7,038 bases of DNA, taken from contig CAIQCE010000143.1 of the NCBI GenBank assembly GCA_903870185.1, positions 1 to 7,038 of the forward strand, in the 5' to 3' direction. A program made the position numbers and the translations under genes. Within the stretch, counting starts at the first letter, position 1. Each line of letters opens with the position of its first letter. Shown one piece after another: positions 1 to 5,774 of the stretch. Source of the DNA: an uncultured Gammaproteobacteria bacterium. GTDB taxonomy: Bacteria > Pseudomonadota > Gammaproteobacteria > Coxiellales > Coxiellaceae. The notes beneath the pieces were generated by a model. The model was given only the letters and a program-made list of their open reading frames with translations, was not told the origin of the DNA and did no database searches.

Positions 1-312
1 GTTGTAGTATTTTCTCCTTTAGAATCAGATACTATTGAGAAAATAGTGAGTTTAAACATTAAAAAGCTAACTCATAATTTGAAAGAAAAAGGTATCAAAC
101 TTTCTATAACTGCCTCAGCTAAAACATATTTAAAAGAAAGGGCCTATGATCCAGCCCTAGGTGCCAGACCTTTGCAAAGGTTAATTGATGAAGAAATTAA
201 GAAACCTTTGGTAGATGAGTTGTTATTCGGGACTATGACTGAAAAGGGTGTGACTGCGAAAATAAGTTTCAAAAACAATCAGTTGAAGTTTGATATTAAA
301 GAAAGTGAATAG
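1..312 (+). CDS. clpA: ClpA, ATP-dependent Clp protease ATP-binding subunit (C-terminal fragment)
   Basis: This is the last 103 codons of a gene that enters from the left edge; the reading frame is open from base 1 to the TAG at 310-312. ClpA is the AAA+ unfoldase that feeds substrates, including N-degron substrates delivered by ClpS, to the ClpP peptidase in the cytoplasm. The visible part is the small C-terminal subdomain of the second AAA+ module. It carries the highly diagnostic segment YDPALGARPLQRLIDEEIKKP followed by LVDELLFG, which includes the sensor-2 GAR motif (G-A-R at residues 49-51 of the fragment). The ending after ELLFG is short and hydrophilic, as in ClpA, without the longer ClpB tail. 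The convergent infA just downstream matches the clpA-infA neighbourhood known in gammaproteobacteria. An internal GTG at 46 is not a real start, because homology continues upstream of it. Confidence 0.93.
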   Translation, partial: VVVFSPLESDTIEKIVSLNIKKLTHNLKEKGIKLSITASAKTYLKERAYDPALGARPLQRLIDEEIKKPLVDELLFGTMTEKGVTAKISFKNNQLKFDIKESE

Positions 313-341
313 GCTATTGCAGAGCAGAAATTATCTAATAT

Positions 342-372
342 GTAGGGTGGGCAAAGCATAGCGTGCCCACCA
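342..372. repeat. REP-like palindromic element with GTAG head, between convergent genes
   Basis: A GTAG tetranucleotide (342-345) is followed by an 8-bp perfect stem, GGTGGGCA (346-353) with TGCCCACC (364-371). The 10-nt loop contains a small inner GC/GC pairing (356-357 with 361-362). The form GTAG-GGTGGGC...GCCCACC resembles dispersed palindromes I recognise from many proteobacterial genomes, and a 5' GTAG head is the hallmark of REPs associated with RAYT (tyrosine) transposases. It lies between the stop codons of clpA and infA, a typical REP site. There is no T-tract on either side, so it is not a canonical intrinsic terminator. It could still separate or stabilise the two convergent mRNAs. 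Only one copy is in the window, so repeat status is inferred. Confidence 0.7.
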
Positions 373-385
373 TCCACTATTGATC

Positions 386-664
386 TTAATCCGCAGGAGT
401 CTTCGCAGGTGTTGCTTCCTCTCCCTCTTCGCCTTTTTTCTTACGGCCCATATCACGATAAGTGATTCGACCTCGAGTCAAGTCATAAGGGGTTAGCTCC
501 ACCGTGACGGCATCACCAGTCAAAATTCGGATATAGTGTTTACGCATCCTGCCTGAAATATGAGCGGTAACAATATGCCCATTTTCCAATTTTACTTTAA
601 AAGTGGTATTGGGTAGGGAGTCAATGACAATCCCATCTATTTCTATCGATTCTTCTTTAGCCAT
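386..664 (-). CDS. infA: Translation initiation factor IF-1 with C-terminal extension
   Basis: IF1 binds the 30S A site and works with IF2 and IF3 during initiation. The 92-residue product begins MAKEESIEIDGIVIDSLPNT and continues through FKVKLENGHIVTAHISGRMRK and YIRILTGDAVTVELTPYDL, an almost canonical S1/OB-fold IF1 of the gammaproteobacterial kind. The core ends near residue 70 (GRITYR), where E. coli IF1 (72 aa) also ends. About 22 further residues follow, first lysine-rich (RKKK, 74-77), then acidic (EEGEE, 79-83), then Ala/Pro/Thr-rich. The ATG at 664-662 is fixed by the conserved MAKE N-terminus. No good Shine-Dalgarno precedes it; the nearest purine tract (AAGGG, minus strand, 685-681) is 16 nt away. 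The gene is convergent with clpA and divergent from ccmC. Confidence 0.95.
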   Translation of the reverse strand: MAKEESIEIDGIVIDSLPNTTFKVKLENGHIVTAHISGRMRKHYIRILTGDAVTVELTPYDLTRGRITYRDMGRKKKGEEGEEATPAKTPAD

Positions 665-705
665 AATATACGGATTTAAACCCTTGTTAATAAAACAACG
701 TATGA

Positions 706-769
706 TGCCTTAAATTGAAGGCACCCGCAACACAACCTTTCAAGATAAGACTCAGGATTCGCATCTTGA
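706..769. other. Two inverted repeats in the infA/ccmC divergent intergenic region
   Basis: The first is TGCCTT (706-711) facing AAGGCA (718-723) across a 6-nt loop. The second is TCAAGAT (740-746) facing ATCTTGA (763-769) across 16 nt. A weaker TTGTT/AACAA pair lies at 684-698. On the minus strand these could fold in the infA 5' leader. On the plus strand the second lies just upstream of, and overlaps, the weak -35 of the ccmC promoter, so it could be an operator. Neither matches a regulator site I can name. The 7-bp arms are long enough to note but could be chance in AT-rich DNA. Confidence 0.35.
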
Positions 770-788
770 GGTTAAATAGGTATATAAT
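758..788 (+). promoter_or_regulatory. Putative sigma70 promoter for the ccm operon
   Basis: A perfect TATAAT -10 box lies at 783-788. The best -35 at a tolerable distance is the poor TTCGCA (758-763) with a 19-nt spacer. Transcription would begin near 795. That leaves about 10 nt before the ATG at 805 but about 22 nt before the ATG at 817, which favours the latter as the ccmC start. The weak -35 and the overlapping inverted repeat suggest an activator or repressor could act here. The -10 is what the sequence shows; the rest is inference. Confidence 0.5.
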
Positions 789-816
789 CCCCAGCTCTTA
801 AACGATGAGCTTGAAG

Positions 817-1554
817 ATGTGGAATTTTATTCATAAACTCGCCTCACCCAAAACCTGTTATCAATGGTCTGGTTTAATTCTGCCTTGGGTGGGTTTTGCC
901 TGTGTGGCATTTACTATTTGGGGTCTTCTAGGGGCGCTCTATTGGGCTCCAGCAGACTACCAGCAAGGTGATGCCTTTAGAATCATTTACCTCCATGTCC
1001 CTTGTGCTATCTTTTCTTTGTTTATCTATTTGATGATGAGTTTCACAGTCATTGTATTTCTAGTTTGGAAAATTAAAGTAGCTGATATGCTAGCAGAAAT
1101 TATGGCTCCAATGGGCGCCATATTGACATTTTTGGCACTTTTAACAGGTTCCCTATGGGGGAAGCCTACCTGGGGGGCATATTGGATTTGGGACGCCCGG
1201 CTTAGTTCTGAGTTAATCTTGTTATTTGTTTATCTTGGAATTATAAGTCTAAGGAAAGCCATTCCAGATTCCCAGCAAGCATCGAAAATCACTGGAGTAC
1301 TTACCCTAGTAGGTTGTGTCAATTTGCCGATCATTCATTACTCCGTAATCTGGTGGCATACACTGCATCAGGGCGCTACTTTACTTCAGTGGGCAAAGCC
1401 TACCATGGATTGGGAAATGTTGAAGCCATTGTTGGTGATGATTTTAGCATTTGGATTCTATTTTTTTTGGTGGCTGCTTTTAAGTCTTCGCCGTGAACTA
1501 TTGAGCCGAGAGCGAAATACTGGTTGGGTCAAACTTGAATTATGCAGGAATTAA
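817..1554 (+). CDS. ccmC: CcmC, heme-handling inner-membrane protein that loads CcmE
   Basis: CcmC moves heme to the periplasmic chaperone CcmE during System I cytochrome c maturation. The product has about six membrane segments and the WWD signature (WGKPTWGAYWIWDARLSSEL, about residues 114-133). The two axial heme histidines lie in YLHVP (H60) and NLPIIHYSVIWW-HTLHQ (H184). Counting from the ATG at 817 puts them at exactly the E. coli CcmC positions 60 and 184, and the MWNFIHKLA start matches the E. coli MWKTLHQLA start. I therefore prefer 817 (245 aa) to the in-frame ATG at 805 (249 aa). No clear Shine-Dalgarno decides between them. It is the first ccm gene here: ccmA and ccmB, usually upstream, are replaced by divergent infA. 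The stop lies 4 nt before ccmD. Confidence 0.95.
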   Translation: MWNFIHKLASPKTCYQWSGLILPWVGFACVAFTIWGLLGALYWAPADYQQGDAFRIIYLHVPCAIFSLFIYLMMSFTVIVFLVWKIKVADMLAEIMAPMGAILTFLALLTGSLWGKPTWGAYWIWDARLSSELILLFVYLGIISLRKAIPDSQQASKITGVLTLVGCVNLPIIHYSVIWWHTLHQGATLLQWAKPTMDWEMLKPLLVMILAFGFYFFWWLLLSLRRELLSRERNTGWVKLELCRN

Positions 1555-1558
1555 CTGA

Positions 1559-1720
1559 ATGAGGCATTTTTTCGAAATGGGTGGTTATGGATTTTATATT
1601 TGGATCAGTTATGCCAGTGTGATATTGATTCTAGGGATACAACTAATTCGAGCAGTCTTGCGTTTTCGAAGCCTTAGGCGAAATTTAATGGCTTTATTAA
1701 TAACACGTCAACATTCTTAA
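1559..1720 (+). CDS. ccmD: CcmD, small heme exporter subunit
   Basis: This 53-codon gene lies in the space between ccmC and ccmE and is short enough to be missed. The product begins MRHFFEMGGYGFYIWISYAS, which aligns with the CcmD hallmark FFAMGGYAFFVWLA of E. coli. One transmembrane helix follows (about residues 11-34), then a basic cytoplasmic tail (RFRSLRR, 35-41). CcmD binds CcmC and CcmE and helps release holo-CcmE from the CcmABCD complex. The start is set by an in-frame TGA immediately upstream (1556-1558), and AGGA (1546-1549) lies 9 nt before the ATG. The tail is shorter than in E. coli (69 aa). The stop lies 2 nt before ccmE, so the two are probably translationally coupled. Confidence 0.92.
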   Translation: MRHFFEMGGYGFYIWISYASVILILGIQLIRAVLRFRSLRRNLMALLITRQHS

Positions 1721-1722
1721 TT

Positions 1723-2139
1723 ATGCGAAGTAAACGAAAACATCGATTAATTGCCATTGTGATTTTGCTAATAGGCACCGCTACAATGGTGAGCCTCGTT
1801 CTATATTCACTTAAACAAAATATTAATCTTTATTTAACACCTTCTCAGATATCAAAAGCTTCACTTAGCAGGGATCAAATGATTCGTGTGGGTGGGTTAG
1901 TGGTCAAAGGCAGCGTGCATCATGAGCCTCATTCACTAAGAGTCCGTTTTATACTGACTGATTATCAATCCAAAATCGAAGTCGTCTATGATGGGATTCT
2001 ACCTACTCTATTTAGAGAGGGGCAGGGTATAATTGCAGAGGGAAAAGTTAATTCAAAAAATCAATTAGAAGCTCAAGAAGTTTTGGCTAAGCATGATGAA
2101 CAATATAGACCTCCTCTAATTAAAGGAAGTTCAGAATGA
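1723..2139 (+). CDS. ccmE: CcmE, periplasmic heme chaperone
   Basis: CcmE covalently binds heme at a histidine and delivers it to CcmF/CcmH for attachment to apocytochrome c. The 138-residue product has a basic N-terminus (MRSKRKHR), one membrane anchor (about 9-29) and a periplasmic OB-fold domain. The diagnostic motif is LAKHDEQYRPP (121-131), giving the heme-linking H124 and the partner Y128 in the HxxxY arrangement (H130/Y134 in E. coli). The conserved R-V-G-G-LVVKGSV segment at 55-65 is also present. The length is near the family norm but the C-terminal tail after the motif is short. There is no obvious Shine-Dalgarno, so translation probably depends on ccmD. The last four bases overlap ccmF as ATGA. 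Confidence 0.96.
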   Translation: MRSKRKHRLIAIVILLIGTATMVSLVLYSLKQNINLYLTPSQISKASLSRDQMIRVGGLVVKGSVHHEPHSLRVRFILTDYQSKIEVVYDGILPTLFREGQGIIAEGKVNSKNQLEAQEVLAKHDEQYRPPLIKGSSE

Positions 2140-4067
2140 TCGGATATATGATTCCTGAGCTTGGACATTATTCGCTAATTTTAGCACTTGCTCTCAGCCT
2201 GATTCAGATTTTTATTCCCATGATAGGAGCTTCTAAAAACCGCGTTGGCTATATGCAATGTGGTCGATATTGCGCATTTGGCCAGACATTTTTTATTGGT
2301 TTAAGTTTTCTAGCATTAGCCTTTGCTTTTATTAACAATGATTTTTCTATTCGATATGTGGCTGAAAACTCTAATTCGCATTTACCTTTAATTTATCGAT
2401 TTTGTGCCGTATGGGGAGCTCATGAAGGCTCACTATTACTCTGGGTGTTAATTTTAAGTTTTTGGACTACTGCCGTCAGTTTGTTTTCTAAAAACCTCCC
2501 ACTCACGTTTCTTTCCCGTATTTTATCGATATTGGCGATAGTAAGCACAGGATTTTATCTATTTTTATTACTGACTTCAGATCCATTTCAGCGATTAATA
2601 GACGTTCCATTAAATGGTCGTGATTTAAATCCTCTCTTGCAAGATCCAGGATTGATTATTCACCCACCCATGTTATACATGGGCTATGTAGGATTTTCTG
2701 TTGCGTTTGCATTTGCTATCGCCGCGTTGATTAGTGGTGAATTGAATTCACTCTGGGCACGGTGGACTCGACCTTGGACTTTAATTGCCTGGTGTTTCTT
2801 AACCTATGGAATTGTAGCGGGTAGTTGGTGGGCCTATCGAGAATTAGGCTGGGGTGGCTGGTGGTTCTGGGATCCCGTTGAAAACGCCTCATTTTTACCA
2901 TGGTTATCGGGTACGGCATTAATTCATTGTTTGATCGTGACTGAAAAGCGAAATGCATTTAAAGCATGGACTGCATTTATGGCGATTTGTAGCTTTGCTT
3001 TAAGTTTATTAGGTACCTTCCTAGTGCGCTCAGGAATACTGATTTCGGTACATTCTTTTGCAGTGGATCCCAAAAGAGGTCAATTTTTACTTGCCTATTT
3101 AATGTTGATAGTGGGTGGTTCCCTGGGTGTTTATGCTTGGAGGGCTCGAACATTAAAGACAAATTTAATCCATTTTAGCTATGCTTCACGAGAAAGTTTT
3201 TTATTATTTAATAATCTTATTTTATTTGTGGCAATGTTAACAGTATTGCTGGGAACTCTTTACCCATTACTAATTGACAGCATCGGATTAGAAAAAATTT
3301 CAGTAGGCTATCCTTATTTCAATGCGGTTTTTATTCCACTCACTATTCCTCTTTTATTTTTGATGGGAATAGGGCCTCAGCTTCATTGGGAATATACTCA
3401 AAAGTCCATATTGAATAATTTGATTCGCATGCTCATTTTTGTCGCTATTTTAGCACTTTTTTTACCTTTATTAGCCCATAAACCTTTTAAGTGGATCGTT
3501 TCATTGATGTTGCTTCTCTCATTCTGGGTTGCATTTAATGCGCTGGTTCAATGGGTTGATATTAAAAAAATGAAATTCAAAAGTTTACCATTAAGTCGAT
3601 GGGCTATGGTGCTAGCTCATATCGGTGTTGCGATCACCATCATAGGAATCACTCTGACAAGTAGTTATAGTGAAGAGAAAAATTTGAGTATGCAAGTAGG
3701 GGATAGAGTAACTGTTGGACCATATCAATTCAAATTAGAAGGACTTTCTAATCTTGAGGGCCCTAACTATCAAGGTGTCATCGCGAAAGTAATGGTCTAT
3801 GAAAAAAATCACGTAATGACAATTCTCTATCCTGAGCAACGAGTTTATGATCAAGGTAAAATAGCAAAAGCAAAGACGGATATTTCAGCTGGGATTTTTA
3901 GAGATTTATACGTGGCATTGGGAATACCACTTGAGGAAAACTCATGGTCTATGAGAATTTATTATAAACCATTTATCCGTTGGATTTGGGGAGGCGGTAT
4001 TCTCATGTTGCTAGGTGGGCTTGTGGGAGCATTGGATAGACGATTTAGAAAAAAGAATTTATCATGA
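2136..4067 (+). CDS. ccmF: CcmF, cytochrome c heme lyase core subunit
   Basis: CcmF is the large polytopic subunit of the CcmF-CcmH-CcmI heme lyase and accepts heme from CcmE. The 643-residue length matches E. coli (647). It has many membrane helices across its length and a large periplasmic loop near the C-terminus (about 511-612). The WWD motif is at 239-256 (WGGWWFWDPVENASFLPW). Heme-ligand histidines are recognisable at H176 (IIHPPML), H264 (ALIHCL), H306 (ISVHSFAVDP) and H495 (VLAHIGVA). These correspond to E. coli H173, H261, H303 and H491, so both the WWD-heme and the transmembrane-heme sites appear intact. The start overlaps the ccmE stop as ATGA, with AAGGA (2123-2127) 8 nt upstream. 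The 3' end overlaps ccmG, also as ATGA. Confidence 0.97.
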   Translation: MIGYMIPELGHYSLILALALSLIQIFIPMIGASKNRVGYMQCGRYCAFGQTFFIGLSFLALAFAFINNDFSIRYVAENSNSHLPLIYRFCAVWGAHEGSLLLWVLILSFWTTAVSLFSKNLPLTFLSRILSILAIVSTGFYLFLLLTSDPFQRLIDVPLNGRDLNPLLQDPGLIIHPPMLYMGYVGFSVAFAFAIAALISGELNSLWARWTRPWTLIAWCFLTYGIVAGSWWAYRELGWGGWWFWDPVENASFLPWLSGTALIHCLIVTEKRNAFKAWTAFMAICSFALSLLGTFLVRSGILISVHSFAVDPKRGQFLLAYLMLIVGGSLGVYAWRARTLKTNLIHFSYASRESFLLFNNLILFVAMLTVLLGTLYPLLIDSIGLEKISVGYPYFNAVFIPLTIPLLFLMGIGPQLHWEYTQKSILNNLIRMLIFVAILALFLPLLAHKPFKWIVSLMLLLSFWVAFNALVQWVDIKKMKFKSLPLSRWAMVLAHIGVAITIIGITLTSSYSEEKNLSMQVGDRVTVGPYQFKLEGLSNLEGPNYQGVIAKVMVYEKNHVMTILYPEQRVYDQGKIAKAKTDISAGIFRDLYVALGIPLEENSWSMRIYYKPFIRWIWGGGILMLLGGLVGALDRRFRKKNLS

Positions 4068-4600
4068 AAAATTCATTAAAACTCGTAATTCCATTATTTA
4101 TATTTTTAGTATTAGGTTCATTTTTTTGGAAAGGATTGAAATCGAACCCTCATCTTATTCAATCACCCTTAATCAATCAGTCAACTCCTAATTTTGCAAT
4201 TCAAAATTTAGGAAATCCTTCCTGTGAGATTTCTCAAGAAACCTTTAAAGGAAAAGTAACATTATTGAATGTGTTCGCGACATGGTGTTTAGCTTGTTTA
4301 GATGAGCAGTCAGTGTTGATGGATATTAGCTCAACCTCTCAAGTCAATCTTATAGGCCTCGACTATAAGGATCATAGAAAAAAAGCTTTAAATTGGTTGG
4401 AGGAATATGGCAATCCTTATCAGGAAATTTTATTCGATAAAAATGGAACACTGGCGATTGAATTTGGAGTTTATGGCACACCCGAAAGTTTTATTATTGA
4501 TAAAAAAGGGGTGATTCGCTACAAGCATGTTGGACCTATCTCTCAGGATCTTTGGAAGATTGAATTACTGCCATTAATTAAACGATTGGAGAATGAATAG
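4064..4600 (+). CDS. ccmG: CcmG/DsbE, membrane-anchored periplasmic thioredoxin-like reductase
   Basis: CcmG keeps apocytochrome and CcmH cysteines reduced, using electrons from DsbD/CcdA. The 178-residue product has one N-terminal anchor (about 6-23) and a thioredoxin fold. The active site is WCLAC (C75, C78) in LLNVFATWCLAC. The family-specific motif GVYGTPESFIID (135-146) carries the cis-proline P140. Segments such as YKDHRKKALNWLEEYGNPY match the CcmG insertion that distinguishes this family from TlpA or ResA. The dipeptide between the catalytic cysteines is Leu-Ala rather than the Pro-Thr of E. coli, which could shift its redox potential. One extra periplasmic cysteine (C54) is present. 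Start and end are tight against ccmF (ATGA overlap) and ccmH (0 nt). Confidence 0.95.
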   Translation: MKNSLKLVIPLFIFLVLGSFFWKGLKSNPHLIQSPLINQSTPNFAIQNLGNPSCEISQETFKGKVTLLNVFATWCLACLDEQSVLMDISSTSQVNLIGLDYKDHRKKALNWLEEYGNPYQEILFDKNGTLAIEFGVYGTPESFIIDKKGVIRYKHVGPISQDLWKIELLPLIKRLENE

Positions 4601-4999
4601 ATGAAGAATGCAGTGCTACTTGTATTGCTCTTGACCACATTCTTTGCTAGCGCGACTGTAAGGGAGCGCTATCATTTTGAGAGCGATTCTCAGCAAGAGC
4701 AATTTGATTGTTTAACCAAAGAACTTCGCTGCCTTGTTTGTCAAAATGAAACTTTAGAAGCTTCTAATGCACCACTTGCAAATGATTTAAAGCAAAAAAT
4801 CCATAAAATGATTTTAGAAGAGAAGTCAAATCAAGAAATTATGGATTATTTAACTTCACGTTATGGTGATTTCATTCGGTTTAAACCACCTCTCAACGCT
4901 GAGACTATTTTACTTTGGGGCGCCCCCATATTGTTTTTAGCCTTAGGTTTGGGCCCTTTATTGATTTTACTTCGATCTCATCGTCATAGGAAAAAATAG
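4601..4999 (+). CDS. ccmH: CcmH, thiol-oxidoreductase subunit of the heme lyase
   Basis: CcmH is a thioredox partner that binds apocytochrome c CxxCH motifs in the CcmFHI lyase. The 132-residue product has a signal peptide (about 1-18, cleavage after A-S-A) and the LRCLVCQN motif (42-49) with catalytic C44 and C47. It also has the conserved SNAPLA segment and RYGDFIRFKPPL (87-98), then a C-terminal membrane anchor (about 103-125) with a basic end. This is the short CcmH type, equivalent to the N-terminal half of the fused E. coli CcmH, with ccmI as a separate gene next door. An extra cysteine, C37, lies seven residues before C44. GGAG (4588-4591) precedes the ATG by 9 nt, inside the ccmG end. 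Confidence 0.95.
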   Translation: MKNAVLLVLLLTTFFASATVRERYHFESDSQQEQFDCLTKELRCLVCQNETLEASNAPLANDLKQKIHKMILEEKSNQEIMDYLTSRYGDFIRFKPPLNAETILLWGAPILFLALGLGPLLILLRSHRHRKK

Positions 5000-5000
5000 A

Positions 5001-5693
5001 ATGGCTTTAATATTCTGGATAATAATTGGTATTTTGACTGCTATTGCTATCGCATTCCCTATTTTGCCATTAATGTTCAAAAAATATCGATGCCTAAAAA
5101 CAGCCATTTTTATTTCACTGGTTTTACCTATTTTTTCATTATTGGTTTATAAAGCGATAGGTGATGATTCAAGATTATTCGAATACTTAAAAGAGAGAAA
5201 GCAGTCATCTGAGGTTGCTAAAGTACTTTCACAATTTAAATCACCTCTCGAAGTCATTGATCAACTTAAAATACGACTTGAAGCTCATCCCGATAGTGCA
5301 AAAGGCTGGTATTTGCTTGGACGATTATATTTGGATCAGCAATATTATCAAAAAGCCAATTTAGCCTTAAAAAAAGCAAATCAATTAAGTCCAAATGATC
5401 CTGTGATTATGACCGCTTATGCTGAGGCACTATTTTTTACCCATAATCGATTATTAGACTCAACCTCTTCAATACTTCTGCAGCAAGTTATTAAAATCAA
5501 CTCTAATGATGTGGATGCGCTCAATATGCTAGCAATCGGTGCTTATAATGCAGGTCAATACCAGCAGGCTATTGGATATTGGGAAAAGATATTGTCTCTT
5601 TTAAGCTCTGAGAGTTCAGAGCATAAAATTATTTTACAGATGCTAGCCAAAGCTCATAAGCAGAAGTTAGTCAGCAATAAAACTAAAAAATAG
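5001..5693 (+). CDS. ccmI: CcmI, apocytochrome c-binding TPR protein (short form)
   Basis: CcmI holds the C-terminal helix of apocytochrome c and presents it to CcmF/CcmH. The 230-residue product has two N-terminal membrane segments (about 3-25 and 34-51) followed by a periplasmic TPR region. TPR-like units run about 99-132 (WYLLGRLYLDQQYYQKANLA), 134-168, and 171-199 (ALNMLAIGAYNAGQYQQAI). Two things are reduced relative to well-studied members such as Pseudomonas CycH/CcmI (about 400 aa) and Rhodobacter CcmI. The loop between the membrane helices is only about 8 residues, and there is no C-terminal domain after the TPRs. The gene starts 1 nt after the ccmH stop, with AGGA 9 nt before the ATG. 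It appears to be the last gene of the operon; no strong terminator follows. Confidence 0.88.
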   Translation: MALIFWIIIGILTAIAIAFPILPLMFKKYRCLKTAIFISLVLPIFSLLVYKAIGDDSRLFEYLKERKQSSEVAKVLSQFKSPLEVIDQLKIRLEAHPDSAKGWYLLGRLYLDQQYYQKANLALKKANQLSPNDPVIMTAYAEALFFTHNRLLDSTSSILLQQVIKINSNDVDALNMLAIGAYNAGQYQQAIGYWEKILSLLSSESSEHKIILQMLAKAHKQKLVSNKTKK

Positions 5694-5715
5694 TTTCAAG
5701 AGGCGACTCATACAG

Positions 5716-5744
5716 TTGTTAATGATTTCGGAATTTGCTTTAAT
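5716..5744 (+). promoter_or_regulatory. Putative promoter for the hydroxylase gene
   Basis: TTGTTA (5716-5721) and TTTAAT (5739-5744) are separated by exactly 17 nt, and a TG one base before the -10 (TGC at 5736-5738) makes it an extended -10 site. Transcription would start near 5751, about 24 nt before the GTG start codon. This suggests that the gene is expressed separately from the ccm operon, although read-through is possible because no terminator is obvious between them. The match is 4/6 and 5/6 to consensus. Confidence 0.5.
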
Positions 5745-5774
5745 AGCCTTCTTAATTCTATAAGGATTTAATCA

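Noticed and set aside
46..312. Separate small gene starting at the GTG at base 46
   Set aside because: The same frame is open back to base 1 and the whole stretch reads as the ClpA C-terminus, so the GTG is internal.
346..371. Bidirectional intrinsic terminator for clpA and infA
   Set aside because: The stem is strong but neither side has a T-tract, and the GTAG head fits a REP-type repeat better; a secondary role in termination is not excluded.
1314..1496. 60-codon frame on the plus strand inside ccmC
   Set aside because: It lies wholly within ccmC in another frame, and its product has no recognisable features while the ccmC frame carries the conserved H184 motif.
2731..2958. 75-codon frame on the minus strand inside ccmF
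   Set aside because: Antisense to the highly conserved WWD region of ccmF; composition looks like a shadow frame and there is no ribosome site.
2977..3162. 61-codon frame on the minus strand inside ccmF
   Set aside because: Antisense shadow of ccmF with no signal for a promoter or ribosome site.
5681..5695. Hairpin AACTA/TAGTT at the end of ccmI as an operon terminator
   Set aside because: Only five AT-rich pairs, overlapping the stop codon, with no T-tract after it.
5747..5765. CCTT/AAGG pairing that could hide the hydroxylase ribosome site
   Set aside because: Only four pairs around an 11-nt loop; too weak to count as a regulatory switch.
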